Shown here: one piece after another, positions 18,421 to 27,841 of the stretch | Layout: every line of letters starts with the position of its first letter | Position numbering within the stretch: position 1 is the stretch's first letter | Origin: Paracoccus sp. SMMA_5_TC | GTDB lineage: Bacteria > Pseudomonadota > Alphaproteobacteria > Rhodobacterales > Rhodobacteraceae | NCBI RefSeq assembly: GCF_009696685.2 | Contig: NZ_CP102355.1 | Span: forward strand, 1,599,501 to 1,663,500 | Direction of reading: 5' to 3' | DNA length: 64,000 nucleotides | Program-made: the position numbers and the translations under genes | Notes under the pieces: model-generated | The model's database searches: none | What the model was told of the DNA's origin: nothing | What the model saw: the letters and a program-made list of their open reading frames with translations, nothing else

Positions 18421-18882
18421 ATGACGGCGGCAGTGACGATCAGGGTGCTGCGCGAGCCGGGTGCCGATCCGTCGCTGCCGCTGCCGGAATATCAGACGGC
18501 GGGCGCGGCCGGTGCGGATCTGTGTGCCGATCTGGGCGGGGCGGACCTGCTGTTGCCGCCCGGGCAGATCCGTTTGGTGCCCACCGGCTTGCGCGTTCAG
18601 ATCCCCGAGGGTTTCGAGATGCAGCTGCGCCCGCGATCCAGCCTGGCTCTGAAACATGGCGTGACGCTGCCCAATACCCCTGGCACCATCGACAGCGATT
18701 ATCGCGGCCCGCTGGGCGTGATCCTGATCAACCTTGGCGATCAGCCCTATGTCATTCGCCATGGCGAGCGCATCGCCCAGGCAGTGATCGCGCCGGTCAT
18801 CCGGGCGCGCTATGTCTTGGCCGATGCCCTGGACGAAACGGCCCGGGGCGCGGGTGGTTTCGGCTCGACCGGCCGGGGTTAG
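18421..18882 (+). CDS. dut: dUTP diphosphatase
   Basis: Dut hydrolyses dUTP to dUMP and keeps uracil out of DNA. The 153 residues hold all five trimeric dUTPase motifs: AGAADLCADL near residue 25, [11 protein letters not shown] near residue 69, [12 protein letters not shown] near residue 82, [12 protein letters not shown] near residue 115, and the C-terminal [10 protein letters not shown]. The ATG lies 3 bp after the infC stop and 3 bp separate its stop from the next GTG, so it is probably coexpressed with both neighbours. Confidence 0.96.
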   Translation: MTAAVTIRVLREPGADPSLPLPEYQTAGAAGADLCADLGGADLLLPPGQIRLVPTGLRVQIPEGFEMQLRPRSSLALKHGVTLPNTPGTIDSDYRGPLGVILINLGDQPYVIRHGERIAQAVIAPVIRARYVLADALDETARGAGGFGSTGRG

Positions 18883-18885
18883 GTC

Positions 18886-19956
18886 GTGATCCTGTTCCTG
18901 GCAATTCTGGGCGTGCTGGTGGCCGCGCGGCTGCTGGGCTGGCCGGCGATGCGGGGGCTGGCGCTGGCGGCCGGGCTGTGGCTGCTGGCCCTCGCGGTGC
19001 TGATCGCCGCACCCGGCAGCATGCTGGCGCGGCTGGCGGGCGGTGATGCCCGCGTCTGGGCGCTGCTGGGCGGGATCCTTGCACTGCTGATGGCCTATCG
19101 CGCCGGGCTGCGCCGCCTGCACCGCCGCGCAGCGCTGCCGCAAGCCGCGCCCGAGCCGCCGCAGGCCACCCCCGAGGCGGGTGATGGCGCGGCGCTGACC
19201 GACCCCGAACTTGACCGCTACGCCCGCCATATCGTGCTGCGGGAACTGGGCGGGCCCGGCCAGATGGCTCTGCGCCGCAGTCGGGTGCTGGTGGTGGGCG
19301 CCGGCGGGCTGGGCGCCCCGGTGTGCCTGTATCTGGCGGCGGCGGGGGTGGGGCATCTGACGGTGGCGGACGACGACCAGGTCAGCCTGTCCAACCTGCA
19401 ACGCCAGGTGATCTTTCGCAGCCAGGATGCCGACCGCCCCAAGGCCGAGGCCGCGCGTCAGGCGATGCTGGCGCTGAACCCGCATGTTGCGGTGACAGCG
19501 CTGAACCGCCGCATCGGACCCGAGGATGCGGCGCTGATCGCGGCGCAGGATCTGGTCATCGACGGCACCGACAGTTTTGCCTCGCGCCAGGTGGTCAATG
19601 CGCTTTGCGTTGCCGCGGGGGTGCCGCTGGTCGCTGGCGCCATCGCCCAGTGGGAAGGCCAGGTGACGATCTGGGATCCACGTCGCGGTGCGCCTTGCAT
19701 GGCCTGCATCTTTCCGCAGGCCCCGGCCCAGGGGCTTGCCCCCGCCTGCGCCGAGGCTGGCGTGGTCGGCCCCCTGCCGGGGGTGATCGGCAGCCTGATG
19801 GCGCTCGAGGCGATCAAGACGCTGACCGGGGCGGGCGAGCCGCTGCGCGGGCGCATGCTGATCCTTGACGGCCTGTTCGGCGAAAACCGCGTCATGCGCA
19901 TCGCCCGGCGCCCCGACTGCGCGGTTTGCGGTCAGCAAGATATCGCGCCGGGATGA
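18886..19956 (+). CDS. ThiF/MoeB/HesA family E1-like adenylyltransferase with N-terminal membrane anchor
   Basis: E1-like enzymes adenylate the C-terminus of a ubiquitin-like sulfur carrier such as MoaD or ThiS. Residues 120-356 hold the ThiF fold: YARHIVLRELGGPGQ, VLVVGAGGLGAPV near residue 138 (nucleotide binding), SNLQRQVIF and DGTDSFASR. Two CxxC pairs (CMAC and CAVC) should bind zinc, and a Cys precedes AEAGVVGPLPGVIG. Unusually, residues 1-75 form two or three hydrophobic segments before a Pro-rich linker, so the enzyme would be membrane-tethered. The start is GTG. No moaD or thiS gene is adjacent, so its partner is open. Confidence 0.85.
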   Translation: MILFLAILGVLVAARLLGWPAMRGLALAAGLWLLALAVLIAAPGSMLARLAGGDARVWALLGGILALLMAYRAGLRRLHRRAALPQAAPEPPQATPEAGDGAALTDPELDRYARHIVLRELGGPGQMALRRSRVLVVGAGGLGAPVCLYLAAAGVGHLTVADDDQVSLSNLQRQVIFRSQDADRPKAEAARQAMLALNPHVAVTALNRRIGPEDAALIAAQDLVIDGTDSFASRQVVNALCVAAGVPLVAGAIAQWEGQVTIWDPRRGAPCMACIFPQAPAQGLAPACAEAGVVGPLPGVIGSLMALEAIKTLTGAGEPLRGRMLILDGLFGENRVMRIARRPDCAVCGQQDIAPG

Positions 19957-19987
19957 AACACCCGGCCCACGGGAAAGGAAACAGCCG

Positions 19988-22015
19988 ATGAACCCCGAAC
20001 TTGTGCATTGGAGCGGCCCGCACGGCTTGCCGCGTTTCGACCTGATCCAGGATCGGGATTTCGCCGCAGCCTTCGACATCTGCCTGCAGGGGGCGGCCGA
20101 TGCCGTCGAGCGCATCGCCGCCAATCCCGAGCCGCCCAGCTTTCAGAACACCGTCGCGGCATTGGAAACCGCCGAAGAGCCGCTGAACCGCCTGTGCGCC
20201 GTGTTCTTTACGCTGTGCGGCGTCGATTCGAACCCGCTGCGCGAGGAACTGCAACGGCAAATGGCGCCGCGGCTGGCTGCGCATGGCAGCAAGGTCAGCA
20301 TGGATCCGCGCCTGTTCGATCGGGTCGAGGCGGTGATGCAGGATGCAGATGCCTTGTTGCCGCAGGACCGCCGCCTGACCGAACTGACCCTGCGCGGATT
20401 GCGCCGGGCGGGGGCCGGGCTGGATGAGGCGGCGCGCCAGCGCATGGCGACCATTCGCGAGCGTCTGGCGGTGCTGTCGACCCAATTTGCCCAGAACGTG
20501 CTGGCCGATGAACGCGATTTCGCGCTGCCGCTGGCCGACGACCAGTTGTCGGGCCTGCCTGACTGGCTGGTGCGGGCCATGCGCGCGGCGGCGCGCGAAC
20601 GTGGACTGGACGGGCAGGTGGTGACGCTGAACCGTTCCCTGATCGTGCCTTTCCTGGAATATTCCGACCTGCGGCCGCTGCGGGAACAGGCCTGGCGGGC
20701 GTGGACTGCGCGCGGTGACGGCAGCGGCGCCGGTGGCGCGGCCACCGACAATCGCGCCATCGCCGCCGAAATCCTGCAGCTGCGCCACGAACGCGCGCAG
20801 TTGCTGGGCTATGCCGATTTCGCCAGCTACAAGCTGGAAACCGAAATGGCGCGCGATGCCGAAACCGTCGAGACGCTGTTGATGCAGGTTTGGCAGCCGG
20901 CCCTGCACCGCGCACAGGCGGATGCCGAAGCTCTGACCCAGATGCTGCGCCAGGATGGCCTGAACGACGCGCTGCAGGCCTGGGACTGGCGCTATTACGC
21001 CAATCGCCGCCGTCAGGCCGAACACGATCTGGATGAGGCCGAGGTCAAACCCTATCTGACGCTGCAGGCGATGCTGGCGGCGGTATTCGACACCGCCCAG
21101 CGTCTGTTCGGGCTTCAGATGCAGGAATTTTCCGCGCCCTTGTGGAGCGCAGATGTGCGCGCCTGGCAGGTGCTGCGCGACGGCCGTCCGATGGCGGTAT
21201 TCTTGGGCGATTTCTTTGCCCGGCCCGGCAAGCGGTCGGGGGCCTGGTGTTCCTCGTTGCAGCAGCAGCACACGATCGGCGCGGGACAACGACCCATTGT
21301 GGTGAATGTCTGCAACTTCACCCCGCCCGAGGCCCCCGGCGCTCCCAGCTATCTGTCCTGGGACGATGCCCATACGCTGTTTCACGAATTCGGCCATGCG
21401 CTGCACCATATCCTGTCGGATGTGACCTGGCCGTCGATGTCGGGCACCGCGGTCGCCCGGGATTTCGTGGAACTGCCCAGCCAGCTGTTCGAGCATTGGC
21501 TGGAACAGCCGCAGGTGCTGGATCGCCACGCCCGTCATGCCGAAACCGGCCAGCCCATGCCAGCGCCGCTGCGCGACCGGCTGCTGGCCGCCGCCAATGC
21601 CGATCAGGGTTTTGCCACGCTGGAATATCTGCAAAGCGCACTGGTCGATCTGGATTTCCACCGCGGCACGCCGCCCGTGGATCCGATGGCGCGCCAGGCC
21701 GAGGTGCTGGCGCGGCTGGGCGCGCCCGCGGCGATTCCCATGCGCCACGCCACCCCGCATTTTGCGCATGTCTTTTCGGGCGATGGCTACAGCGCCGGAT
21801 ACTACAGCTACATGTGGTCCGAGGTGATGGATGCCGACGCCTTCGACGCCTTTCGCGAGGCGGGCGACATTTTCGACCCCGATACCGCCGCCCGGTTGGA
21901 ACGCTGGATCCTTTCCAAAGGCGATTCCCTGCCGGCCGATGAACTTTGGCTGAATTTCAGGGAACGAAAACCGGGGGTTCACGCTTTGTTGAAAGGACGC
22001 GGGCTTCTGGCCTGA
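19988..22015 (+). CDS. M3 family metallopeptidase (peptidyl-dipeptidase Dcp/oligopeptidase A type)
   Basis: The 675-residue protein is a thimet-oligopeptidase-like zinc peptidase that degrades short peptides, probably in the cytoplasm because no signal peptide is seen. The zinc motif FHEFGHALHH is near residue 464, and the third ligand, a Glu, should be in the FVELPSQLFEHW region near residue 494. GYSAGYYSYMWSEV near residue 600 is the conserved substrate-binding loop. The ATG at 19988 follows GGGAAAGGA. It lies 31 bp after the ThiF gene and 26 bp before the lipoprotein gene. Confidence 0.92.
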   Translation: MNPELVHWSGPHGLPRFDLIQDRDFAAAFDICLQGAADAVERIAANPEPPSFQNTVAALETAEEPLNRLCAVFFTLCGVDSNPLREELQRQMAPRLAAHGSKVSMDPRLFDRVEAVMQDADALLPQDRRLTELTLRGLRRAGAGLDEAARQRMATIRERLAVLSTQFAQNVLADERDFALPLADDQLSGLPDWLVRAMRAAARERGLDGQVVTLNRSLIVPFLEYSDLRPLREQAWRAWTARGDGSGAGGAATDNRAIAAEILQLRHERAQLLGYADFASYKLETEMARDAETVETLLMQVWQPALHRAQADAEALTQMLRQDGLNDALQAWDWRYYANRRRQAEHDLDEAEVKPYLTLQAMLAAVFDTAQRLFGLQMQEFSAPLWSADVRAWQVLRDGRPMAVFLGDFFARPGKRSGAWCSSLQQQHTIGAGQRPIVVNVCNFTPPEAPGAPSYLSWDDAHTLFHEFGHALHHILSDVTWPSMSGTAVARDFVELPSQLFEHWLEQPQVLDRHARHAETGQPMPAPLRDRLLAAANADQGFATLEYLQSALVDLDFHRGTPPVDPMARQAEVLARLGAPAAIPMRHATPHFAHVFSGDGYSAGYYSYMWSEVMDADAFDAFREAGDIFDPDTAARLERWILSKGDSLPADELWLNFRERKPGVHALLKGRGLLA

Positions 22016-22041
22016 GGCGCCTGAAAACAAGGGAGAATAGG

Positions 22042-22476
22042 ATGACTTTGCGCAAACCGCTTATCGCCCTGGCCGCCGTGGCCAGCCTGGGTATCATTGC
22101 TGCCTGCGACCAGGTGGCCCCCGCCAGCCCCGAGCCGACCCCGGGCCCGGTGGCGCAGAACAACGCGCTGAACGGCACCTACAACCTGCTGCAATCGGGC
22201 TGCGGCGATCCGACCAGTGACAAGTCGCTGGTGATCGACGGCAACAAGTTCATGTTCCCGGCCGCCACCTGCACCGTGGCCAATTCCGAACAGCAGGTTA
22301 ACCGCACCCGCGTTACCCTGTCCTGCCAGGGCTCGCCGGCGGCGGGCAACCGCGTGGTCGACCTGCAACTGCGGCCCGGGGTGCTGCGCATGACCGAAGG
22401 CTCGATCACCTTGAACTACTTTCAATGCATGAAAGCTCAGGCCAGCAGCGATTCGCTGGTAGGCCAGACCATGTGA
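22042..22476 (+). CDS. Small putative lipoprotein
   Basis: The 144 residues begin with a basic n-region, a hydrophobic stretch and the lipobox IAAC near residues 18-21, so the protein should be acylated and placed in the periplasm. After a Pro-rich linker comes a compact domain with four further cysteines (SGCGD, AATCTV, LSCQG, FQCM), which suggests two disulfides. The pattern GTYNL...DKSLVIDGNKFMF recalls META/heat-shock-HslJ-type barrels, but the match is loose. Expression may be coupled to the M3 peptidase gene 26 bp upstream. Confidence 0.7.
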   Translation: MTLRKPLIALAAVASLGIIAACDQVAPASPEPTPGPVAQNNALNGTYNLLQSGCGDPTSDKSLVIDGNKFMFPAATCTVANSEQQVNRTRVTLSCQGSPAAGNRVVDLQLRPGVLRMTEGSITLNYFQCMKAQASSDSLVGQTM

Positions 22477-22483
22477 TCCGGCG

Positions 22484-22520
22484 GCAGGCCATGGACAATC
22501 AAGGGTTGTTCATGGCCTGC
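22484..22520. repeat. Perfectly placed 15-bp inverted repeat (hairpin)
   Basis: GCAGGCCATGGACAA and TTGTTCATGGCCTGC form a 15-bp stem (one G-T pair) around the 7-nt loop TCAAGGG, starting 7 bp after the lipoprotein stop. There is no T-run on either side, so it is a weak terminator candidate. It may instead stabilise the mRNA 3' end. Confidence 0.6.
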
Positions 22521-22662
22521 AAGCATCAGCGCAACGGCTGAAAAACCTGTCCAATCGGGCAGGGGGGGCGGTTCAGGTTGATCCAACGGCCGCGCCCCTC
22601 CTATCCTGTGGTTACTCCCCCGTTCTGTCTGGCCCGTTCGGGTGCAGCTTCGCGAGGATGCC

Positions 22663-23433
22663 ATGCCCGATGCCCCGGTTCTGAAAAGCGTTGACGAAAT
22701 CCCGATCGACAAGATGGGGCTTGCGCATTACTTCGCCAATTACGACCGGTATCTTGGCCCCTTGCGCGACCGCCCGATCCGCTTGCTGGAACTGGGCGTT
22801 GCGCGCGGCGATTCGCTGAAGCACTGGGAAAGCTGGTTTTCGCGGGCCGAGATCACGGGGTTGGACATCAACGCCTGCGATGCGCGTTTCGAAAGCGGCC
22901 GCGTGCGCTGCTATGTCGGCGAACAGCAGGATACCGCCTTGCTGGACCGCATCGCCGCGGAGCGCGCGCCCGAGGGGTTTGATGTCATCATCGACGATGC
23001 GGCCCATGTCGGGCAGCTGGCGCGGCTGTGCTTCTGGCATCTGTTCGACCACCACCTGAAGCCGGGCGGCTATTATTTCATCGAGGACTGGGGCACCGGC
23101 TACTGGCCGCAATATCCCGACGGCAAGTATTATCGCCCCGAACTGCCACGGCGCGCGGCACATGAGCGCTTTCTGGACCGGCTGCACAAATCGGCAATGG
23201 TGCAGGCGGTCTATCCGCTGCGCAAGGCAACCGGCTGGATGCGCTGGCACCTGGTGCGCCGGCGTTTCCACGGCCATGATCGCGGCATGGTAGGTTTTGT
23301 TAAGGAACTCGTCGATGAATGCGGGGCCGAGGACATGACACACCCCAGTTTCGGCATCGGCGCGCCGCGTCGCTCGCGGTTTGACTGGATGCGGATCTCG
23401 CTGGGCCATGTCGTGATCCGCAAGGCCGAATGA
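22663..23433 (+). CDS. Class I SAM-dependent methyltransferase
   Basis: The 256-residue protein has a Rossmann methyltransferase fold. LLELGVARGDSLKHW near residue 43 is motif I, ITGLDIN near residue 66 the acidic loop that binds the ribose, and FDVIIDDAAHVG near residue 108 motif IV. LKPGGYYFIEDWGTGYWPQY near residue 138 resembles proteins that modify sugars or polyketides (CmcI or mycinamicin-type methyltransferases). Substrate is unknown. The ATG at 22663 is preferred; a GTG lies at 22642. It stands alone on the plus strand and is convergent with the SH3 gene. Confidence 0.75.
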   Translation: MPDAPVLKSVDEIPIDKMGLAHYFANYDRYLGPLRDRPIRLLELGVARGDSLKHWESWFSRAEITGLDINACDARFESGRVRCYVGEQQDTALLDRIAAERAPEGFDVIIDDAAHVGQLARLCFWHLFDHHLKPGGYYFIEDWGTGYWPQYPDGKYYRPELPRRAAHERFLDRLHKSAMVQAVYPLRKATGWMRWHLVRRRFHGHDRGMVGFVKELVDECGAEDMTHPSFGIGAPRRSRFDWMRISLGHVVIRKAE

Positions 23434-23445
23434 CCGCCAATCCGG

Positions 23446-24048
23446 TCAGTCGCGGATTTCTTCGGGATCCACACCCCACAAGGCGGATTTGGGGGCCCAG
23501 CCTTTTTCGCCTGCGCCCGAGACCCGGCACCAGTCGCGGTTGCATTCGTGCAACCGCACGATGGCCCCGGCCTCGGCCCGGGCGACGACGGGGGCGCGCT
23601 CTTCAGGGCGTGACAGCAGCTCCAGCATGTCGCGGGTCACGATGGCTGTGCGCACGCCCGACAGCAGCGAATAATGCACCCAGCCGCCGACGCCATCCTG
23701 ATCCTCGACCCGACGCCAGTGACCGAATTCGGCCACGACGCGCAAGGGCATGCCGGCGTGGCGGAAAACCCAGTCGATGCGATGCGACAGGCTGGGACCG
23801 CGGCGGGCGTTGCCCTCATTACCCTTCAGGCTGACATAGCGCGGCAGCGGCAGGTTGGTGACCGGCCCCTTGCCGGGATCGCGGACCCCGTCCTGGTGGC
23901 GGCTGATTGCGGCATCGGCAGAGATGCCCGGAACCTCCTTGGCGTCCAGGGTCTCGCCCGGGTCGGTCGCTTGGGCAAAGGTCTGGCCTGCCCAGCCCGT
24001 GGCAATTGCGATTGCCGCGGCGACTGTCCAAAGCTGTCGCTGCATCAT
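23446..24048 (-). CDS. Exported SH3-domain protein
   Basis: The 200 residues start with a signal peptide (WTVAAAIAIATGWAGQTFAQA, roughly residues 6-26, split by a likely cleavage site after FAQA). Two bacterial SH3-like repeats follow: PRYVSLKGNEGNARRGPSLSH near residue 72 with the WRRVEDQDGVGGWVHYSLL core, and VVARAEAGAIVRLHECNRDWCRVSGAGEKGWAPKSALWG at the end, cited here only by its start. The domain order fits PF06347 proteins, thought to bind peptidoglycan or metal in the periplasm. The two adjacent ATGs make the exact start uncertain by one codon. Confidence 0.8.
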   Translation of the reverse strand: MMQRQLWTVAAAIAIATGWAGQTFAQATDPGETLDAKEVPGISADAAISRHQDGVRDPGKGPVTNLPLPRYVSLKGNEGNARRGPSLSHRIDWVFRHAGMPLRVVAEFGHWRRVEDQDGVGGWVHYSLLSGVRTAIVTRDMLELLSRPEERAPVVARAEAGAIVRLHECNRDWCRVSGAGEKGWAPKSALWGVDPEEIRD

Positions 24049-24157
24049 CTGCTCGTCCCGTATGTGCAGGGTCTTGTGCCGGCCCCTCATCACGGGCACT
24101 TTGCCAAAAGCCGGCCGGATATGGAAGATGGGACGGCAAAACCAGAGGGGGAGTGCC

Positions 24158-25159
24158 ATGCCAGCCGCAGAATCGATCCGCGCCCGTCTGAAGGTCACCG
24201 TCACCCGGCGCCTGCCCGAGGTGGTCGAGACCCGCATGTCGGAACTGTTCGATGTCACGCTGAACGCGGACGATCACAAGATGGAACGCGACGAACTGGT
24301 TGCGGCCATGCGCGTGTCGGATGTGCTTGTGTCGACCATTACCGACCACATCGACGCCAATATGCTTGCGCAGGCGGGCGACAAGCTGAAACTGATCGCG
24401 AATTATGGGGCAGGGATCGATCGTGTGGATGTCCATTCCGCCCGTCAGCGCGGCATCCTTGTGACCAATACGCCGGGCGTGGTGACCGAGGATACCGCCG
24501 ACATGGCCCTGGCGCTGATCCTCAGCGTGACGCGGCGCCTGCCCGAGGGCATGGCGGAAATGCAGGCCGGTCGGTGGAGGGGCTGGTCGCCCACATCGCA
24601 TCTTGGCGGGCGGCTGGGCGGACGCCGTCTTGGCATACTGGGCATGGGCCGGATCGGTCAGGCGGTGGCGCGCCGGGCCAATGTGTTCGGCATGCAGGTG
24701 CATTATCACAACCGTCGCCGTCTGCGCCCCGAAATCGAAAGCGAATTGCAGGCGACCTATTGGGAAAGCCTGGATCAGATGCTGGCGCGCATGGATATCG
24801 TCAGCGTGAACGCGCCCCATACGCCTTCGACCTTTCACCTGCTGAACGCCAGACGGCTGAAGCTGCTCAAGCCCAGCGCAGTGGTCATCAACACCTCGCG
24901 CGGCGAGGTGATCGACGAAAACGCGCTGACCCGGATGCTGCGCGCGGGCGAAATCGCCGGGGCAGGGCTTGACGTTTTCGAGCATGGCCACGAAATCAAT
25001 CCGCGCCTGCGCGAGCTGCCCAATGTGGTGCTGCTGCCGCATATGGGCTCGGCCACCTATGAAGGTCGGGTCGAGATGGGCGAAAAGGTCATCATCAACA
25101 TCAAGACCTTTGCAGACGGTCATCGGCCGCCGGATCTGGTGCTGCCCAGCATGCTGTGA
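24158..25159 (+). CDS. D-2-hydroxyacid dehydrogenase (glyoxylate/hydroxypyruvate reductase type)
   Basis: The 333 residues form a D-isomer-specific NAD(P)-dependent hydroxyacid dehydrogenase. LIANYGAGIDRVDV near residue 79 begins the substrate loop, the nucleotide-binding GRRLGILGMGRIGQAVARRA is near residue 154, and the catalytic Arg (NTSRGEVIDE near residue 245), Glu and His (LLPHMGSATYEGR near residue 292) are in place. Residues NRRRLRP after the Rossmann strand suggest a preference for NADPH. Glyoxylate reductase is the nearest recalled type. It is divergent from the SH3 gene, with 109 bp between. Confidence 0.9.
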   Translation: MPAAESIRARLKVTVTRRLPEVVETRMSELFDVTLNADDHKMERDELVAAMRVSDVLVSTITDHIDANMLAQAGDKLKLIANYGAGIDRVDVHSARQRGILVTNTPGVVTEDTADMALALILSVTRRLPEGMAEMQAGRWRGWSPTSHLGGRLGGRRLGILGMGRIGQAVARRANVFGMQVHYHNRRRLRPEIESELQATYWESLDQMLARMDIVSVNAPHTPSTFHLLNARRLKLLKPSAVVINTSRGEVIDENALTRMLRAGEIAGAGLDVFEHGHEINPRLRELPNVVLLPHMGSATYEGRVEMGEKVIINIKTFADGHRPPDLVLPSML

Positions 25160-25171
25160 CCCGCAAGCTTC

Positions 25172-25194
25172 GCCCCGGCCCTGCCGGGGCGTTT
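25172..25194 (+). terminator. Terminator of the hydroxyacid dehydrogenase gene
   Basis: GCCCCGGC and GCCGGGGC form an 8-bp stem with a 3-nt loop, followed by GTTTG, 12 bp after the stop codon. The T-run is short, so efficiency is uncertain. Confidence 0.6.
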
Positions 25195-25325
25195 GCGTCC
25201 GATTCATCGGCAAAATGCGTCATGTCGCTTTTTGCCGTGAAAATGTCGCACATACGATACGCAGGCGAAGCTGCTCTGTCAGAAATCCGACAAGGAAGCC
25301 TACGCGCGAAAAGGAGTTGCTTGCG

Positions 25326-27818
25326 ATGAAAACCCATGTGAAGGCCCTGGTGGTCGGCGGCGGCGCAGTTGGCTGCGGCATTACGCTGCACCTGGCGCGC
25401 GCGGGCTGGGACACGATGCTGGTCGAACGCGATGAGCTGACCGCGGGTTCGACCTGGCATGCGGCGGGGCTGCTGCCGCTGTTCAACATGGGCTACGCGA
25501 CCAGTCACATCCACGATTATTCGGTCAAGCTTTACGCCGGGCTCGAGGCGGAAACCGGGCTCAACGCCGGCTTTACCCGTTGCGGCAACCTGCGCATGGC
25601 CCAGACCCAGGACCGCATGGACGAATTCATGCTGTATTCCGCGACTGCGGAAACGGTGGGCATCGAACATGAGTTCCTGACTCCGGCGCAGATCAAGGAA
25701 CGCTGGCCGCTGGTCAATGTGGACGGGCTGAAGGGGGCGCTGTTTCATCCGACCGACGGCTACATCAACCCCGCCGACGTGACGCAGGCGATGGCCCGCG
25801 CCGCGCGCATGGCCGGGGCCAGCATCGAACGCAAGATCCAGGTCAACGGCTATCGATGGACGGGCAGCGAATGGATCGTCAGTTGCGACCGCATGATCGA
25901 GAAGGGCGGCAATCTGGTCGCCGCCAACGAACCGTTCGAGATTCGCGCCGAACATGTCGTCACGGCCACCGGAAACCATGCCCAGCGCACCGCGCGCCTG
26001 CTGGGAATCAAGATCCCGGCCATCCCGGTCGAGCATCAATACATCGTCACCGAGCCTGATCCGGCACTTGTCGCCTGGCGTGCCGCCGGGAATCCCGAAC
26101 ATCCGGTGCTGCGCGATGCCGATGCGAAATGGTATGTGCGCGAGGAACGCGGCGGCTGGATCCTGGGCCCCTACGAGGCCGGTGCCCCGGCGCGCTTTCC
26201 CTATGACGTGCCCGACAGCTTCCGCGCCGACCTGTTCCCGCTGGACCTCGAGCGGATCGAGCAGGAATACATGTCGATGATCCACCGTATCCCTTCGTCG
26301 GAAACGGTGGGGCTCAAGGACGATTTCAACGGGCCGATCTGCTACACGCCCGACGGCAACCCGCTGGTCGGGCCGGCGCCTGGCCTGCGCAACATGTGGC
26401 TGGCCGAAGGCTTCAGCTTCGGCATTACCGCTGCCGGTGGCGTCGGCCATTACCTGGCGCAGATGATGACCGCAGGCGAGGCGGAAATCGACATGGCCTC
26501 GCTGGATCCGCGCCGCTTCGGCCAGTGGATGACCACCGAATACGGCATCCGCAAGAACGAGGAATGCTACGAACACGTATTCATCCTGCATCACCCGGAT
26601 GAAGAGCGCGAGGCTGCACGCCCGCTGCGCACCGCCCCCGCCTATGACCGCCAGATCGCGGCAGGGGCGCAGATGGGGCAGGTCAACGGTTGGGAACGGC
26701 CGAACTATTACGCGCCGCCGGGCTTTGACGATCACGCCGCGCGCAGCTTCCGTCGCGGCGGCTGGTGGCAATACGCGCAAGACGAGGCGCAGGCGATCCG
26801 CTCGACTGCGGGGCTGATCGACGCCTCGGCCTTCAGCAAGCACCGGGTGCATGGGCCCGGCGCCACCGCTTTCCTCGACTGGTTCACGACCAACAGGCTG
26901 CCGAAGGTCGGGCGCATCAACCTGACCTATGCCTTGACCGACACCGGCACCACGCGCACCGAATATACCATCGTCCGCCTGGCCGAGGATGATTATTACC
27001 TGATTTCGGCCGGTGCCTGGACAGATTACGACGGCGACTATCTGCGCAAATCGGCCGAGGACAAGCAGGCCGATTTCGGTCAGATCATCGTGCAGGACAT
27101 CACCACGCAATGGGGCGTCTTTGCCATCGCCGGACCGAAATCCCGCGACATCCTGAAAGAGATCGTTCGCGACGCCGACCCGCAGACCGTGCTGGGCAAC
27201 AAGCGGTTCCCATGGTTGTCGATGCGCAATATCGAGCTGGGCATGTGCCCGGTGCGTGCCATTCGCGTGGCCTATACCGGCGAGCTGGGCTGGGAACTGC
27301 ACCATCCGGTCGAATTCGGCCGCTATCTGTGGGATCAACTGGTCGCCGCGGGCGAAAGGCACGGGATGAAGCTGGTGGGCGCGCGGGCGCAGAACTGGCT
27401 GCGTCAGGAAAAATCCTATCGCGCCTTCGGCACCGAACTGGGTCGCGATGCCACCCCGCTCGAAGCCGGTCTCGACCGGTTCGTCGATCTGGACAAGGAT
27501 TTCCGTGGCAAGCAGGCGATGATCCAGACCGGCATCCGCAGCAAATGCGTGACGCTGCTGATCGACGGGCCTGCGGATGCCGACCCCTGGGGACGCGAGG
27601 CGCTTTATACCGCCGATGGCGTCCGGGTGGGCCGGTTGACTTCGGGCGGGTGGTCGGTCGCTTTCGGCAAGTCGATCGGCATGGGCTATGTGCGGCCCGA
27701 TCTGGCGCAACCGGGCACAAGGCTGCGCGTGCGGATGCAGCGTGAACTGTGGGATGCGGTGGTGACCGAGGACAGCCCCTATGACCCTGAAAACAAGGTG
27801 ATCCGCGTCGACGGCTGA
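25326..27818 (+). CDS. FAD-dependent GcvT-family oxidoreductase (dimethylglycine/sarcosine dehydrogenase type)
   Basis: The 830-residue protein has an N-terminal DAO domain and a C-terminal GcvT-like folate domain. ALVVGGGAVGCGITLHLARA (residues 7-26) binds FAD. The following STWHAAGLLP contains the His expected to carry covalent FAD in this class. Residues from about 430 on hold the folate part, with SAFSKHRVHGPGA, YTGELGWELHHP and AFGTELGRDATPLEAGL. It probably removes a methyl group from dimethylglycine or sarcosine and passes it to tetrahydrofolate, as in betaine breakdown. The start is chosen from AAAAGGAG upstream. No other betaine genes are adjacent. Confidence 0.88.
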   Translation: MKTHVKALVVGGGAVGCGITLHLARAGWDTMLVERDELTAGSTWHAAGLLPLFNMGYATSHIHDYSVKLYAGLEAETGLNAGFTRCGNLRMAQTQDRMDEFMLYSATAETVGIEHEFLTPAQIKERWPLVNVDGLKGALFHPTDGYINPADVTQAMARAARMAGASIERKIQVNGYRWTGSEWIVSCDRMIEKGGNLVAANEPFEIRAEHVVTATGNHAQRTARLLGIKIPAIPVEHQYIVTEPDPALVAWRAAGNPEHPVLRDADAKWYVREERGGWILGPYEAGAPARFPYDVPDSFRADLFPLDLERIEQEYMSMIHRIPSSETVGLKDDFNGPICYTPDGNPLVGPAPGLRNMWLAEGFSFGITAAGGVGHYLAQMMTAGEAEIDMASLDPRRFGQWMTTEYGIRKNEECYEHVFILHHPDEEREAARPLRTAPAYDRQIAAGAQMGQVNGWERPNYYAPPGFDDHAARSFRRGGWWQYAQDEAQAIRSTAGLIDASAFSKHRVHGPGATAFLDWFTTNRLPKVGRINLTYALTDTGTTRTEYTIVRLAEDDYYLISAGAWTDYDGDYLRKSAEDKQADFGQIIVQDITTQWGVFAIAGPKSRDILKEIVRDADPQTVLGNKRFPWLSMRNIELGMCPVRAIRVAYTGELGWELHHPVEFGRYLWDQLVAAGERHGMKLVGARAQNWLRQEKSYRAFGTELGRDATPLEAGLDRFVDLDKDFRGKQAMIQTGIRSKCVTLLIDGPADADPWGREALYTADGVRVGRLTSGGWSVAFGKSIGMGYVRPDLAQPGTRLRVRMQRELWDAVVTEDSPYDPENKVIRVDG

Positions 27819-27841
27819 CCCTTCCTTGTCATCCTGGTGCC

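Noticed and set aside
25101..27710. 869-codon minus-strand frame antisense to the GcvT-family oxidoreductase
   Set aside because: The plus strand has complete FAD and folate domains; the minus translation has no motif.
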